A stretch of DNA of 64,000 nt, taken from NCBI RefSeq assembly GCF_900119795.1, contig NZ_LT634361.1:930001-994000 (forward strand), in the 5' to 3' direction. Below are positions 1-8,533 of this stretch, piece by piece. Made by a program: the position numbers and the translations under genes. Source of the stretch: Tenacibaculum maritimum NCIMB 2154. Its GTDB lineage: Bacteria > Bacteroidota > Bacteroidia > Flavobacteriales > Flavobacteriaceae. Every line of letters begins with the position of its first letter. The stretch's first letter is position 1. The notes below the pieces were generated by a model that saw only the letters and a list, made by a program, of their open reading frames with translations, was not told the DNA's origin and did no database searches.

Positions 1-2
1 AT

Positions 3-1025
3 ATTAAGGTTTGGGATGCTGGAACGGAACAGGATGAAGATTTCTTGACGAATTTTCCAGGAACTATGTACACTGCTCCTAATCAAGAAGGACCTAATAT
101 GGGACCAGCAGATAGTAATACTTCTGTTAGAGATACAGGAAGAAATATTAGAAATTATTTAACTGCGTCTTTAGCGTACGACGCTGTAGCTAAAGAGTTT
201 ACTTTAACAATTGAAAAAGCAAATAGAGAAGCTGCTCATAATAAAGGGTTTGTGACGCCAGGTATTTTAGTAGTTCATACACAACCTAATGCCTTATTTG
301 AAGAAGGTGCACCTGTTAAAGCTAATGGTTTAGAAAGTTTAGCAGAAGATGGTTCGCCAAAAGCTATTTATGATTGGTTTACTGAAAAAGGATCTACAGG
401 GGGAGCTCCTTTAAGATTATCAACCTCATATTCATTATTGTCAACTCCAGTTGCTTATGTACATCAAGGAACTCAAACTCCTTTATTTACAAAAGGAAGT
501 CCTGCTAAGGCAGGTTCAGGATTAGAAGAGCTTGCTGAGGATGGGAAAGCGGATCCTGTTTATAATTACTTAAACAGTTTACCTAATGTAACAGCTGTTA
601 AAGGAACATCAGCGTTACTTCCAGGTGAAGAAGTAACTCTTGAGATAAAAGCTAAGCCAGGAGATCGTTTAAATTTTGCTACGATGTTAATTTCTTCTAA
701 TGATTGGTTTATTTCTAACAATCAACAAGGAATCGAATTATTTGATGCAGAAGGAAATGTAAAAACTAGTTTTGTTATTAATAAAAGTTATTTATATGAT
801 TCAGGAACTGAGTTAGATCAAAAAGTAGGATTAGGTAATGGGCAGCCAATGAATGGAAATGAAGCAGTAGCTAATGATGATGATGATACAGTAAGACGTG
901 TTACTGAGATCGAAGATTTTCAATTCGGGAAAGAGAAAGTAACTTCACCTGCTGGAGTAACTCAGAGTAATGACGATAGAGGTGGTTATAACTTTATAGA
1001 TGTTGCTGTAGAGGTAGTTAACTAA
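3..1025 (+). CDS. Spondin-domain protein, 5' end outside window
   Basis: The reading frame is open from base 3, so the gene starts before the window; the TTG at 45 is internal, because the codons before it read KVWDAGTEQDEDFLTNF and continue the domain. The product has two matching stretches (HTQPNALFEEGAPVKANGLE and the later LFTKGSPAKAGSGLEELAED) that are typical of the repeated halves of Bacteroidota spondin_N proteins, which are secreted or surface proteins of unknown ligand. The end of the protein is complete and is followed by a strong terminator. It lies outside the cassette array and is probably core genome. Family assignment is from recalled sequence pattern, not a search. Confidence 0.75.
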   Translation: MKVWDAGTEQDEDFLTNFPGTMYTAPNQEGPNMGPADSNTSVRDTGRNIRNYLTASLAYDAVAKEFTLTIEKANREAAHNKGFVTPGILVVHTQPNALFEEGAPVKANGLESLAEDGSPKAIYDWFTEKGSTGGAPLRLSTSYSLLSTPVAYVHQGTQTPLFTKGSPAKAGSGLEELAEDGKADPVYNYLNSLPNVTAVKGTSALLPGEEVTLEIKAKPGDRLNFATMLISSNDWFISNNQQGIELFDAEGNVKTSFVINKSYLYDSGTELDQKVGLGNGQPMNGNEAVANDDDDTVRRVTEIEDFQFGKEKVTSPAGVTQSNDDRGGYNFIDVAVEVVN

Positions 1026-1050
1026 TAGTTGTATTATTAAATCTAAATAG

Positions 1051-1090
1051 AGAAGCTATCTGAAAAGTAATTTCCAGATAGCTTCTTTTG
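1051..1090 (+). terminator. Rho-independent terminator of the spondin gene
   Basis: A perfect 12 bp stem, AGAAGCTATCTG (1051-1062) with CAGATAGCTTCT (1075-1086), is followed by TTTT. It lies 26 bp after the stop codon. Confidence 0.85.
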
Positions 1091-1116
1091 TCTATTCTAA
1101 ATAGTTCGGTTTTTAG

Positions 1117-1140
1117 GGAAGCTTACAGTGTTAGGTAAAG
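1117..1140. repeat. Truncated attC-like half site, far end of the cassette array
   Basis: The sequence GCTTACAGTGTTAGGTAAAG carries the core GTTAGGT (1130-1136), which pairs with GCCTAAT (2608-2614) at the other end of the first cassette. Only this side of a separator is present: no arm complementary to GGGAAGCTTACAG is seen to its left, where the spondin terminator stands. It is therefore the distal end of the array, with the last recombination site cut short or degenerate. Compare TATACAGTGTTATGGGC at 15542-15558. Confidence 0.6.
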
Positions 1141-1144
1141 TATT

Positions 1145-2590
1145 TTATTTGTCAATGATTTTAAAATAACTCCCGCTCTTTATCAATACTCCTTTTTCAC
1201 TAATAAGCGGATGTCTTGTTCCCCACCAATTGAACTGGAAATAATAGGTATCTCGGTCAGTAGGAAAACTAAATTCAAATTCTAATTCCTTTCCGTTTTC
1301 CGACCAACGTAGGTTATTTTCATTACCATTTAGGTCTATACATTGTCTTAGATTTTTTCCATCTTGAAAAATCGTTGTTATTGTATCGCTTTTCTTCATT
1401 GGTTCTGAAAACATAATAGCGATTTTAGTTTTTCCAGAAAATTTGATGTAAGTAGAATCCTTTGGTGAGATTATTTTCGGTTTTGATAAGTCTTTCTGAA
1501 TTTCAGAAGTCCATTCAAGTATTTTAGGGTATAAGTCTTTTAAAGTTTCACTATCTTCCTTTTGATTGTAAAGAGCCAAAAGTTGTTTTGTGAAGAGTTG
1601 GGAATATTCCAAGCCTCTACTGTCATTTTGAAAACTCCAATTAAGGCCAACTTCATTGGCATAATCTGGAAAATGCTTTTCCAAGAATATGTCATAAACT
1701 GCCCATGTCACATATTCGTTAAACACTCCAAATCCATTATTTTCATTGTATCCACTTTCATTATCCCACAGATTGGCATCAAAATTTTTGGCAACCAATT
1801 CCTTATATTGATTTGTAGTTGGATTTACATATCCGTGGTCCATTTCTGTAAATAGATTGTGGATTGAAGTAGCAATGTCTTTTTCATTTGTTGAAATTGT
1901 ATCGGACAAAACGTAGTTTGGAATTGTGATAAAATCAGCCACAGTTGTTGAATCGATATTTCTATGACAATTCATCCTATAAACAAAAGGGGAAAGAACA
2001 ACATTGTATTTTTCATCACTTGAGTACTGCTTACCAAATTCTTTTGCTAGGAATTCACGCATTTCGTTTAAGTACTGTGTTTTCTTGTACTTGTGTGACA
2101 CAGCATTGTAATAATCCTTATTTTGCTTAAAAAAAACTCTAAAGTTTGATTTTTGAACAAAGTTGTTTATCAAGTCTAAATGATCATCAAAAGGTTGGAA
2201 TCCCTTATTTGCATAGAACTCAAACCTTCTTTTTAATTCATTGTTTTCGTCAAATTCGAATGCATAAGAATCAGTCCTAAAGCTTAAATACTCTTCCCAT
2301 CTTTCTCTTGAATAGTTTACAGAATCTAATAAAGGGTGTTGATTTACTGGTTTAAAATATTCTTGAACTTTGTTATAATAATCGAAACCTTGTCGGACTT
2401 CCCACTTATCAGTTTTTCCATATTCCGTAAGTGCCAGAATAATGTTTGCTAATTCATAGGTCTCGGGGTATTTTACACTTATTATTTCCTTCGATTCTTT
2501 ACTTTCCTTTTTTGACTTTTGGCAGGAAAAAATAAAGAGTACCAAACAGAAAATATAAATAGTAATTTTTAAAGATTGTTTGATTTTCAT
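1145..2590 (-). CDS. Lipoprotein, DUF4932-like, cassette A
   Basis: A 481-residue protein starting with a lipoprotein signal: a hydrophobic segment from about residue 8 ending in FSC at Cys23, followed by a lysine/glutamate-rich linker. The middle part contains a possible HNLFTEMDH segment (about residue 245-253), which recalls DUF4932-type proteins with a degenerate metallopeptidase-like motif; the C-terminal ~100 residues look like a beta-rich domain. The start codon is 18 bp from the cassette core, so there is no room for its own conventional promoter. It is the last cassette of the array. Function unknown; the DUF assignment is tentative. Confidence 0.6.
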   Translation of the reverse strand: MKIKQSLKITIYIFCLVLFIFSCQKSKKESKESKEIISVKYPETYELANIILALTEYGKTDKWEVRQGFDYYNKVQEYFKPVNQHPLLDSVNYSRERWEEYLSFRTDSYAFEFDENNELKRRFEFYANKGFQPFDDHLDLINNFVQKSNFRVFFKQNKDYYNAVSHKYKKTQYLNEMREFLAKEFGKQYSSDEKYNVVLSPFVYRMNCHRNIDSTTVADFITIPNYVLSDTISTNEKDIATSIHNLFTEMDHGYVNPTTNQYKELVAKNFDANLWDNESGYNENNGFGVFNEYVTWAVYDIFLEKHFPDYANEVGLNWSFQNDSRGLEYSQLFTKQLLALYNQKEDSETLKDLYPKILEWTSEIQKDLSKPKIISPKDSTYIKFSGKTKIAIMFSEPMKKSDTITTIFQDGKNLRQCIDLNGNENNLRWSENGKELEFEFSFPTDRDTYYFQFNWWGTRHPLISEKGVLIKSGSYFKIIDK

Positions 2591-2607
2591 TTTCAGTCTT
2601 ATATTTT

Positions 2608-2747
2608 GCCTAATGTTCTCGGCTATTAGTTTTTGCGTGAATTTAGGAATAAATTTTCTAAGAAAAAACCTAGGATTGAAAATCCGCGAGGATTTTCATA
2701 AGTAGTCGAGAGGTAGCAAGTATTTATAGCTATTGTGCCTGCTAGCT
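2608..2747. repeat. attC-like separator A/B (family 1)
   Basis: Core GCCTAAT at the left and GTGCCTGC at the right. Inner arms GGCTATTAGT (2621-2630) and ATTTATAGC (2722-2730) pair; the centre holds a perfect hairpin GAAAATCC-GCGA-GGATTTTC and a second weaker one around CCTAGG. Family 1 separators share this centre across the array. The right core here (GTGCCTGC) is atypical but pairs with GCAGGTAAC at 3452-3460. Confidence 0.75.
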
Positions 2748-3434
2748 TTACTTTTTTAGTTCGTACAATTTAGGTTCAGTTATTCCTCTTTTAATCATAT
2801 TTTCTTTATTCATTTGAAAATGATTATTAGTCATATGATTTAAATACTTTTTTATTGGTTCAAGCCCTACTGATTCTCTTCTTTTGTTTACATTTAAACT
2901 GTCTTCTAAATCTCTTGGATATGCCTGTCCTGTTTTCCTATTATAAGCTACTTGTGTTCCGTAAATTTGTTTTTCACCAGTATTTAGGTTAACACGGTCA
3001 ACTAATAAACCATAGTTTCTTGGTATTGCATTTCCTTTATCAACTTCAATTTTCATTTGTTGCAGAACTTCTTTTTGAAAATCAGGGTCAAAATCACAAT
3101 GTTGAACCATTAACCAAAAACTAAATGAGCCTTGTTTACCGACTAAATCAATTCCAGGGAATCCGTATTCGTTCAGAACTTTTTCTAAATTTTTTTTATT
3201 GTCTCTAAATATACTGTCTTTATAATCTCGCCATTTTTCTAAACCTATTATTTTATATTTTTCTGGAGGATTTCCACGAGCAACAGTTTGGTCTATTTTA
3301 GCTCTGACAGTTATCATGTCTGCTAAATTTTGATTAAACTCCACCTTTTGTTCTATTTTTTTCTTGTCAGATGTTTTTTCATTGCATCCAAATAATGAAA
3401 GTCCAATTATTAGTATTCCTATTATTTTTTTCAT
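2748..3434 (-). CDS. DUF6624-type lipoprotein, cassette B
   Basis: I choose the ATG at 3434, which begins MKKIIGILIIGLSLFGCN, a clear SpII signal with the lipobox cysteine at residue 17; the frame is open further up to 3500 but that part lies inside the separator. The mature part has the pattern of DUF6624 proteins: a GFPGIDLVG stretch, FWLMVQHCDFDPDFQ, a VDRVNLNTGEKQIYGTQ strand and a DLEDSLNVNKRRESVGLEPI segment. Length 228 residues. Role unknown; likely anchored in the periplasm or outer membrane. It is the only gene of its cassette. Confidence 0.7.
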   Translation of the reverse strand: MKKIIGILIIGLSLFGCNEKTSDKKKIEQKVEFNQNLADMITVRAKIDQTVARGNPPEKYKIIGLEKWRDYKDSIFRDNKKNLEKVLNEYGFPGIDLVGKQGSFSFWLMVQHCDFDPDFQKEVLQQMKIEVDKGNAIPRNYGLLVDRVNLNTGEKQIYGTQVAYNRKTGQAYPRDLEDSLNVNKRRESVGLEPIKKYLNHMTNNHFQMNKENMIKRGITEPKLYELKK

Positions 3435-3452
3435 TTGTGTTTCTTTAGCTTG

Positions 3453-3533
3453 CAGGTAACGGTCCGCAAATAAGCTTTGGCGGCCTCTCGAATATAACAC
3501 TTTTGCCGCTAAAGTTTATTTGCTGTTATAGGC
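3453..3533. repeat. attC-like separator B/C (short family)
   Basis: Only about 80 bp long. R''-like core AGGTAAC (3454-3460) and R'-like core GTTATAGGC (3525-3533). Inner arms GCAAATAAGCTTTGGCGG (3466-3483) and CCGCTAAAGTTTATTTGC (3506-3523) pair over 18 positions with two G-T type differences. Its unpaired middle is unlike family 1, yet the overall design is the same. Confidence 0.75.
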
Positions 3534-3552
3534 ATTTCATTTCTTTGTACTG

Positions 3553-4143
3553 CTAAAACCGATCGACAAGAGCTCTCATCTTTTTTCCAAGACCCACTCT
3601 TCTTTCGTATTCGTGCTCTACTTTTAATTGCCGCTGCAAATCGATATGTTCATTAGCGGCTGACTTAAACAAATCTGAATTGTATGTTTCATTCAACCAA
3701 TTTGTGAATTCAGATAAATCTTCGTCTGCATTGGTATAATTGAAACAGTTTAGATATTCAATTCCTGCGATATTTGAACCTTCGTACTTCTCAATCTGAC
3801 TTATTTTATCTCCCAGAAATTTATCGATTATGTAGGTGTTTGATGAGAATGTTTCAAATAATTTTCTGTTTGCTTCTTTGAGTTTTCTGGAATAAAACAA
3901 TACGATAGTGCATTCAAACAGGAATTCCGGGAATCCACCATCATCCGGAAAATTTTTGTAGAACCAGTTTATATACCTTTTGCCGCCCGAATAATCTTTT
4001 AGTTTGATATAATATCCAAGGGGCAAATATCGAAGTCCTCGACTATCATCATAAAAACCACCCCAGCGCTTTTTGTCAGCGGCTAATTCGGATTTGATTT
4101 TCTTAATTTTTAGCCGAATGCGCTCTTGTTGTTTTTCAGTCAT
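3553..4143 (-). CDS. Hypothetical protein, cassette C
   Basis: A 196-residue soluble protein with no signal peptide, rich in lysine, aromatic and acidic residues and probably mostly helical. Visible stretches are KRWGGFYDDSRGLRYLP near residue 25 and a helical C-terminus with EHEYERRVGLGKKMRALVDRF. I do not recognise a family. The start is 21 bp from the core TGCCTAC (4164-4170) and the stop 20 bp from GTTATAGGC, the compact packing of a single-gene cassette. Confidence 0.6.
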   Translation of the reverse strand: MTEKQQERIRLKIKKIKSELAADKKRWGGFYDDSRGLRYLPLGYYIKLKDYSGGKRYINWFYKNFPDDGGFPEFLFECTIVLFYSRKLKEANRKLFETFSSNTYIIDKFLGDKISQIEKYEGSNIAGIEYLNCFNYTNADEDLSEFTNWLNETYNSDLFKSAANEHIDLQRQLKVEHEYERRVGLGKKMRALVDRF

Positions 4144-4163
4144 GGTTTGCAGTACTTTTTAGT

Positions 4164-4292
4164 TGCCTACGTTCTCGGCTATTAGTTTTTGCGTGAATTT
4201 AGGAATAAATTTTCTAAGAAAAAACTTAGGATTGAAAATCCGCGAGGATTTTCATAAGTAGCCTAAACTTAGCAAGTACTTATAACTATTGT
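4164..4292. repeat. attC-like separator C/D, left part, broken by IS
   Basis: Family 1 separator beginning with core TGCCTAC and running through the conserved GAAAATCC hairpin to ACTTATAACTATTGT, where the insertion element begins. The remaining core of this site (GTTAGGC) lies at 5989-5995 beyond the element, so the site is interrupted close to its right end. Confidence 0.75.
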
Positions 4293-5985
4293 GCCTGTTG
4301 CACAAGTCGAAGATATAGAATAATTGTTTATCTTAGTTTATGCAAGGCAAGAAAATCTACCAGGAGAAATTATTTCACAACTTTCAATTAAGTGACCGAG
4401 TACCTAAAACAAACTTTTATAGGCGCTTAGCAGCAGTTTTAAATTTAGATTATTTGTATTCATCTACCAAAAAGTATTATGGTACAAGCGGTCAAAAAGG
4501 TATTGATCCAGTTGTTTTTTTCAAACTTTGTTTAGTGGGCTATTTAGAGAATATTATTAGTGATCGCAAGTTAATATCTCATTGTAGCATGCGCTTAGAT
4601 ATTTTATACTTTATAGGTTATGATCTCGATGAAGAATTACCATGGCATTCTACGATCAGTCGTACGCGACAATTATTTCCAGCATCGATATTTGAATCCG
4701 TTTTTACACAGGTATTTTCCATGTGTGTAGATAAAGGTATGGTAAGCGGTCATACCCAAGCAATCGATTCTGCTCCTGTAAAAGCAAATGCTTCTATGGA
4801 TAGTTTAGAATTAAAAGTACCAGAACAGGATCTAGAGTCACATATTGCGGCTATAAGACATATAAGCATAGCAGATCAACCCAATTTTAGAAAAGCCAAA
4901 ATCAACAAGGCTTCTGGTTTTGAGAAAACGATCACCGCTAACAAATCAGCATTACAAGCTATAAAATCTCGCAATAAAAAGTGGGCTAACGAACAAAATT
5001 ACAGGGTTGGAGCAGGAAATAAGAACAGTAAATATACTAGCAACAAAACCCATTACAGTCCCACAGATCCAGATGCCCGTATAAGTGTAAAGCCAGGTAA
5101 GGCAAGAAAATTAAATTATCTGAGTCAGTTAACGGTAGATAGCGCTAATCATGTAATTACAGATATAAGCGCTTATCACGCTTGCGGGAAAGACAACCAA
5201 CAACTACAAGATATTACCAAACGAGTACAACAGCGTTTATGGAGAAATGGTTTGCTATGGCAAAACTGTGTGGCCGATACCGGCTATAGTAGTGGGGAGA
5301 ATTATGCTTTTTTAGAACAGCATCAACTCATTAGTTATATTCCTCCTCATGGAACTTACAAAGGTTGCCCTGATGGCTTTACCTATGAGAAGCAAAAGGA
5401 TCACTTTACTTGTTCCAGAGGGATTATTATTCCTTTTAAAAAAGTGTTTTTAGATCACCGAACAAAAACCAAGAAAAAGGAATACAGGGCTAGTAAAAAA
5501 GTATGTTTAGATTGTCCATTAAGAAAACAATGTTTAAAAAAATCACAGGAAAAACGGATTACCATTACTTATTATAGAGAGGAATATGAGCGAAATAACA
5601 GCAGGATAAAAAGTCCACTAGGACGAAAAATGAAAGCCACAAGACAAAGTACTGTAGAGCCTGTTTTTGGGACACTAACCCAGTTCATGGGGTTACGAAA
5701 AATAAATACTATTGGTTTAATACAAGCAAATAAGGTAATGCATATGGCTGCCATCGCTTATAACCTAAAGAAGTACCTAAATTTTATAGCAAAAAAGGTA
5801 AAAAGTGACCATAGAGTATCATTTTTGATTTTATTCAATACAAACGTCTTTAAAAACAAACAGCGGTTGGTTTTGAGCTCATTCTATTTTAGTTTTTGAA
5901 GGTCTCCTAAAAAAAACAAAAGCCCTAAAAAGGGCTTGGTTTTATATCTATTTTCGTAAAATTATAGGCTTGTGCAGCGGTTACC
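4293..5985 (+). mobile_element. IS1182-type insertion sequence, copy 1
   Basis: The element has inverted ends GTTGCACAAG (4297-4306) and CTTGTGCAGC (5969-5978), a single transposase gene, and an internal terminator-like hairpin AAGCCCT...AGGGCTT (5920-5937). Just outside the ends, ATTGT occurs on both sides (4288-4292 and 5986-5990), which I take as the target repeat; this makes the element 1693 bp. The second copy at 12408 is nearly identical and sits at the matching position of another separator with the same ATTGT repeat. It is inserted with its gene antisense to the cassettes. Confidence 0.8.
4340..5899 (+). CDS. IS1182-family transposase, copy 1
   Basis: A 519-residue DDE transposase. 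The N-terminal ~90 residues carry the family pattern (SDRVPKTNFYRRLAAVLNLD and VVFFKLCLVGYLENI), the middle has HTQAIDSAPVKANASMDSL with an expected catalytic aspartate and a second one in CVADTGYSSGENYAFL, followed by a cysteine cluster (CLDCPLRKQCLKK) typical of IS1182, and the C-terminus has RQSTVEPVFGTLTQFMGLR with the likely catalytic glutamate. It differs from copy 2 by two residues (Gly versus Ser near 54 and Arg versus Leu near 248). Full length and apparently intact. Confidence 0.9.
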   Translation: MQGKKIYQEKLFHNFQLSDRVPKTNFYRRLAAVLNLDYLYSSTKKYYGTSGQKGIDPVVFFKLCLVGYLENIISDRKLISHCSMRLDILYFIGYDLDEELPWHSTISRTRQLFPASIFESVFTQVFSMCVDKGMVSGHTQAIDSAPVKANASMDSLELKVPEQDLESHIAAIRHISIADQPNFRKAKINKASGFEKTITANKSALQAIKSRNKKWANEQNYRVGAGNKNSKYTSNKTHYSPTDPDARISVKPGKARKLNYLSQLTVDSANHVITDISAYHACGKDNQQLQDITKRVQQRLWRNGLLWQNCVADTGYSSGENYAFLEQHQLISYIPPHGTYKGCPDGFTYEKQKDHFTCSRGIIIPFKKVFLDHRTKTKKKEYRASKKVCLDCPLRKQCLKKSQEKRITITYYREEYERNNSRIKSPLGRKMKATRQSTVEPVFGTLTQFMGLRKINTIGLIQANKVMHMAAIAYNLKKYLNFIAKKVKSDHRVSFLILFNTNVFKNKQRLVLSSFYFSF

Positions 5986-5995
5986 ATTGTTAGGC
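5986..5995. repeat. attC-like separator C/D, right remnant
   Basis: ATTGT followed by the core GTTAGGC (5989-5995), the start of cassette D. It pairs with GCCTAAC at 8029-8035; pairing extends to 10 bp (GTTAGGCAAC). Confidence 0.7.
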
Positions 5996-5999
5996 AACG

Positions 6000-6383
6000 T
6001 TATTTTTTAATCAGATTTAGAATTATTGAATCCATTTCAACTATATTGTTTTTAACTTTCCATTTTCTTATATCTACAGTATCTGTTTTATATCCTTCTT
6101 TTTTAATAATCATAGTGTGTGAGTAATATGGACGTTTGTATTTATGAGGCTTGTTAAATAAATAGGTTATAATTTCTTTTTTTATCACAAATCTACCTTT
6201 TTCATCACTATAAACAGCCTTTTCTCCATTACAATCACTATTTAAACAATCAATAAAAACTATTTCCACATCATTTATAGGAATTCTGTTTTTATTATAG
6301 ATAGAACCACTTATTTTAGGTCTTAATACATACTTTTTCGTACAAGAAGTAAGAAGTAGTATTAGAAGGATATATCTCATCAT
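6000..6383 (-). CDS. Small lipoprotein, candidate immunity protein, cassette D
   Basis: A 127-residue product starting MMRYILLILLLTSC, a short lipoprotein signal with Cys14. The rest is a single beta-sandwich-like domain resembling carboxypeptidase-regulatory-like folds (SGSIYNKNRIPINDVEIVF, then SDEKGRFVIKKE). It overlaps the metallopeptidase gene upstream by 4 bp (6380-6383), so the two are translationally coupled. An analogous lipoprotein follows the metallopeptidase in the cassette at 9337-11462. By position it could be a periplasmic immunity protein for that enzyme; that role is inference. Confidence 0.6.
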   Translation of the reverse strand: MMRYILLILLLTSCTKKYVLRPKISGSIYNKNRIPINDVEIVFIDCLNSDCNGEKAVYSDEKGRFVIKKEIITYLFNKPHKYKRPYYSHTMIIKKEGYKTDTVDIRKWKVKNNIVEMDSIILNLIKK

Positions 6384-7525
6384 TTTAATTCTAATTTAGT
6401 TAACCAAATTAAGCTAAGAACATCTTTTTCAGAAGCAATTACTTTTCTAAAATCTGGAGCATATACTTCATCGAAATATTTCATTAAATCAATTTCACCC
6501 GACGGATACTTTAAACCTGCGTTTTCGGATTGAAGTATTGTAGAAGTCTCTTTATGTTTTTTCGAATAAATATGTCCTCCATAAGCTAACAAAACTTCAT
6601 GACCTATTTCATGTGCAGAGGTTTCCCTAAATAAATCTGTTGCAAAAGTTAAACTTCTATATCTCCAATCTGATGATAAGTTATACCAACTAGAAAAGTC
6701 TAAATATCCTATATTGAAATATAAAATCCTTGATAATTCCCAATTTCTTGACCTACCAGGACTTCCATTTGTTACAAATTTGGTTGACAAAGGAGCTATA
6801 GCATTCTCTGTTGTATTAATGGCATTTACAAAAACTTCATAAAGTTCTCCGTTAATATCTACATTTTTAGCAATAAAGTGATTTTTATTTCTTCCCCAAT
6901 GATAGCTTAAGCCTTCTAAAGCTAATTGCTTTAAATCTTTAAAACTTTTGGTTCTTGATTTTATTGGAGGTTTTCCATATCTTTTGATATCTTTTTCAGG
7001 TATTTTCTTCCAAGGGCAAACTGTTTTTATTGAAGAGTATTGACCAGAACCTACTTGTGTGCAGTCCTTTTCTGTACCAATTTCTCCACCATCCTTTAAA
7101 TTAACCCGAAGAGTTACATCAATTCGTTTGGTGTTTTTGTTGATTTTAACATCTACCCATTTAACTTCACTATACTTAGCTGTAAACTCTACTCGTTTTC
7201 TGCTATAATTTTCTTCATTATCTATGGCTATCGTATAAATATTTAAATCTTTAGCCGTTGTAAAAACAGCACTATCATAGATACCATTACTATCAAAACC
7301 ATTCCATTTCCAACGGTGCTCTCCTTTTGTTAGTTTAGAAGAATCTGTTATTTTTTCTTGGTAAATAATTTTTCCGCCGTCTCTAATTTGTATGGTTAAT
7401 TCTACAGCGTCATTTCCTTCAATTAAATAAGAAACCTGTATAAAATCTCTGTCTTTTTTTCCTTTGAAATCAGGAATTCCTAATGGTATAAAATAAGGCA
7501 TATTATAAAATTTTTGGGGTGGCAT
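6380..7525 (-). CDS. HExxH metallopeptidase, probable T6SS effector part
   Basis: A 381-residue protein with zinc-peptidase motif HEIGH at residues 305-309, near the C-terminus; the N-terminal ~120 residues look like an immunoglobulin/FlgD-type beta domain (KWNGFDSNGIYD). The frame overlaps the upstream TssD-like gene by 23 bp and enters it at a run of four C (minus strand, near 7519). Removing one C would join the two frames into one protein of about 540 residues, close to the 561-residue TssD-metallopeptidase fusion in the next-but-one cassette. So this is either a coupled gene or the second half of a frameshifted fusion. Substrate unknown. Confidence 0.65.
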   Translation of the reverse strand: MPPQKFYNMPYFIPLGIPDFKGKKDRDFIQVSYLIEGNDAVELTIQIRDGGKIIYQEKITDSSKLTKGEHRWKWNGFDSNGIYDSAVFTTAKDLNIYTIAIDNEENYSRKRVEFTAKYSEVKWVDVKINKNTKRIDVTLRVNLKDGGEIGTEKDCTQVGSGQYSSIKTVCPWKKIPEKDIKRYGKPPIKSRTKSFKDLKQLALEGLSYHWGRNKNHFIAKNVDINGELYEVFVNAINTTENAIAPLSTKFVTNGSPGRSRNWELSRILYFNIGYLDFSSWYNLSSDWRYRSLTFATDLFRETSAHEIGHEVLLAYGGHIYSKKHKETSTILQSENAGLKYPSGEIDLMKYFDEVYAPDFRKVIASEKDVLSLIWLTKLELK

Positions 7526-8009
7526 TAAATGTATTAGTTAAGTCTTGAAAAGGAGACTCTTTTTTTGTTGGCGGTTTCCAGTTTTCGCGCCACGATTTTA
7601 TATAAAATGTATCTTTATAATATTGTATGGCTGCTGAAAAAACTACACTGGTTTGTATTTCCCATTGATTACTAAAATTTTCTTGAAAATAGATAATTGT
7701 ACCATCTACAAGTTTATATTTAAAAAGAATACTTCCATTAAAATCGCCCTTATAAAAAACTATTTCGGCTTCTTTTAGGATATATAAGCATTTAGGGTAT
7801 TCTGTTTTTCCGTCTTCCATTCTGTTGGCAAACATCCAACTAAGTATCATTTCTTCATTTCCTTTTGGCGTAAAGGATACAGTTGCTAAACCTCCCATAG
7901 TTTCAGAGGCAGGTTTTCCTGTAACACGAGTCTCACGATAATAAGTTATATCAGTATTATTTAGTTCCCATTCATCTTTGCCAATACATAATTTTGCTAC
8001 TGTGTTCAT
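7503..8009 (-). CDS. tssD: TssD (Hcp)-like tube protein domain, cassette D
   Basis: A 168-residue protein resembling the Hcp tube subunit of the Bacteroidota type VI secretion system: an opening beta-strand region, RVTGKPASETMGGLATVSFTP, a SWMFANRMEDG segment, a KEAEIVFYKGDFNG loop, then strands ending near residue 145. After that comes a short proline-rich tail and a stop that overlaps the metallopeptidase frame. In such systems Hcp domains can carry effector domains as fusions. Starts 20 bp from the cassette core. The Hcp fold is called by pattern, so a structure prediction would be the decisive test. Confidence 0.65.
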   Translation of the reverse strand: MNTVAKLCIGKDEWELNNTDITYYRETRVTGKPASETMGGLATVSFTPKGNEEMILSWMFANRMEDGKTEYPKCLYILKEAEIVFYKGDFNGSILFKYKLVDGTIIYFQENFSNQWEIQTSVVFSAAIQYYKDTFYIKSWRENWKPPTKKESPFQDLTNTFNATPKIL

Positions 8010-8028
8010 TGGGTTCGGTTTTAATGTT

Positions 8029-8162
8029 GCCTAACGGTCTCGGCTATGAGTAGTTGCGTGAATTTAGGCATAAATTTTCTAAGAAAAAACTTAGGATTGA
8101 AAATCCGCGAGGATTTTCATAAGTAGTAGGGAAGTAGCAAGTACTTATAGCCCTTGTTAGCA
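8029..8162. repeat. attC-like separator D/E (family 1)
   Basis: Cores GCCTAAC (8029-8035) and GTTAGCA (8156-8162); inner arms GGCTATGAGTA and GTACTTATAGCC pair except at one position. The centre carries the GAAAATCC-GCGA-GGATTTTC hairpin. Confidence 0.8.
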
Positions 8163-8170
8163 TAAGTACT

Positions 8171-8533
8171 TTATTCGTCCATATCTATCCAATGACCTAA
8201 TTCTATAACCTTGACAAGATGCTCAAGAGTTAAATCATATTGTTCTCTGTAATCCTTTTTACCCGTCATAAAATTGAAAATAGAAATAAAGTTTATTAAT
8301 CCAAACCCCTCGTCATCAAAATATCTTGGCCTGTTTTCTTTTTCTTCATAATCAATTTTAAAATAATCTAAAAAATTTTCTAAAAACTCTATTCCATCAT
8401 CTCCTGTTATACCTAAATCTTTTTCTAATCTAGTCTCAGGAGTCATTTTTTCTTTATTTCCCCAATATTCTTGGATTATAAAATCAGTCAGTTTGTTAAA
8501 TATTATTTGATTATTTTTCATCAGTAATTTCAT
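8171..8533 (-). CDS. DUF1493-family protein, candidate immunity, cassette E
   Basis: A 120-residue acidic protein. The stretch TRLEKDLGITGDDGIEFLENF followed by YFDDEGFG is the hallmark of DUF1493, an acyl-carrier-protein-like small fold that often sits beside toxin genes. It overlaps the gene upstream by 23 bp, so both are read as one unit. Within this cassette the most likely role is immunity to the 177-residue partner, by position only. Start could also be the second Met (residue 5). Confidence 0.65.
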   Translation of the reverse strand: MKLLMKNNQIIFNKLTDFIIQEYWGNKEKMTPETRLEKDLGITGDDGIEFLENFLDYFKIDYEEKENRPRYFDDEGFGLINFISIFNFMTGKKDYREQYDLTLEHLVKVIELGHWIDMDE

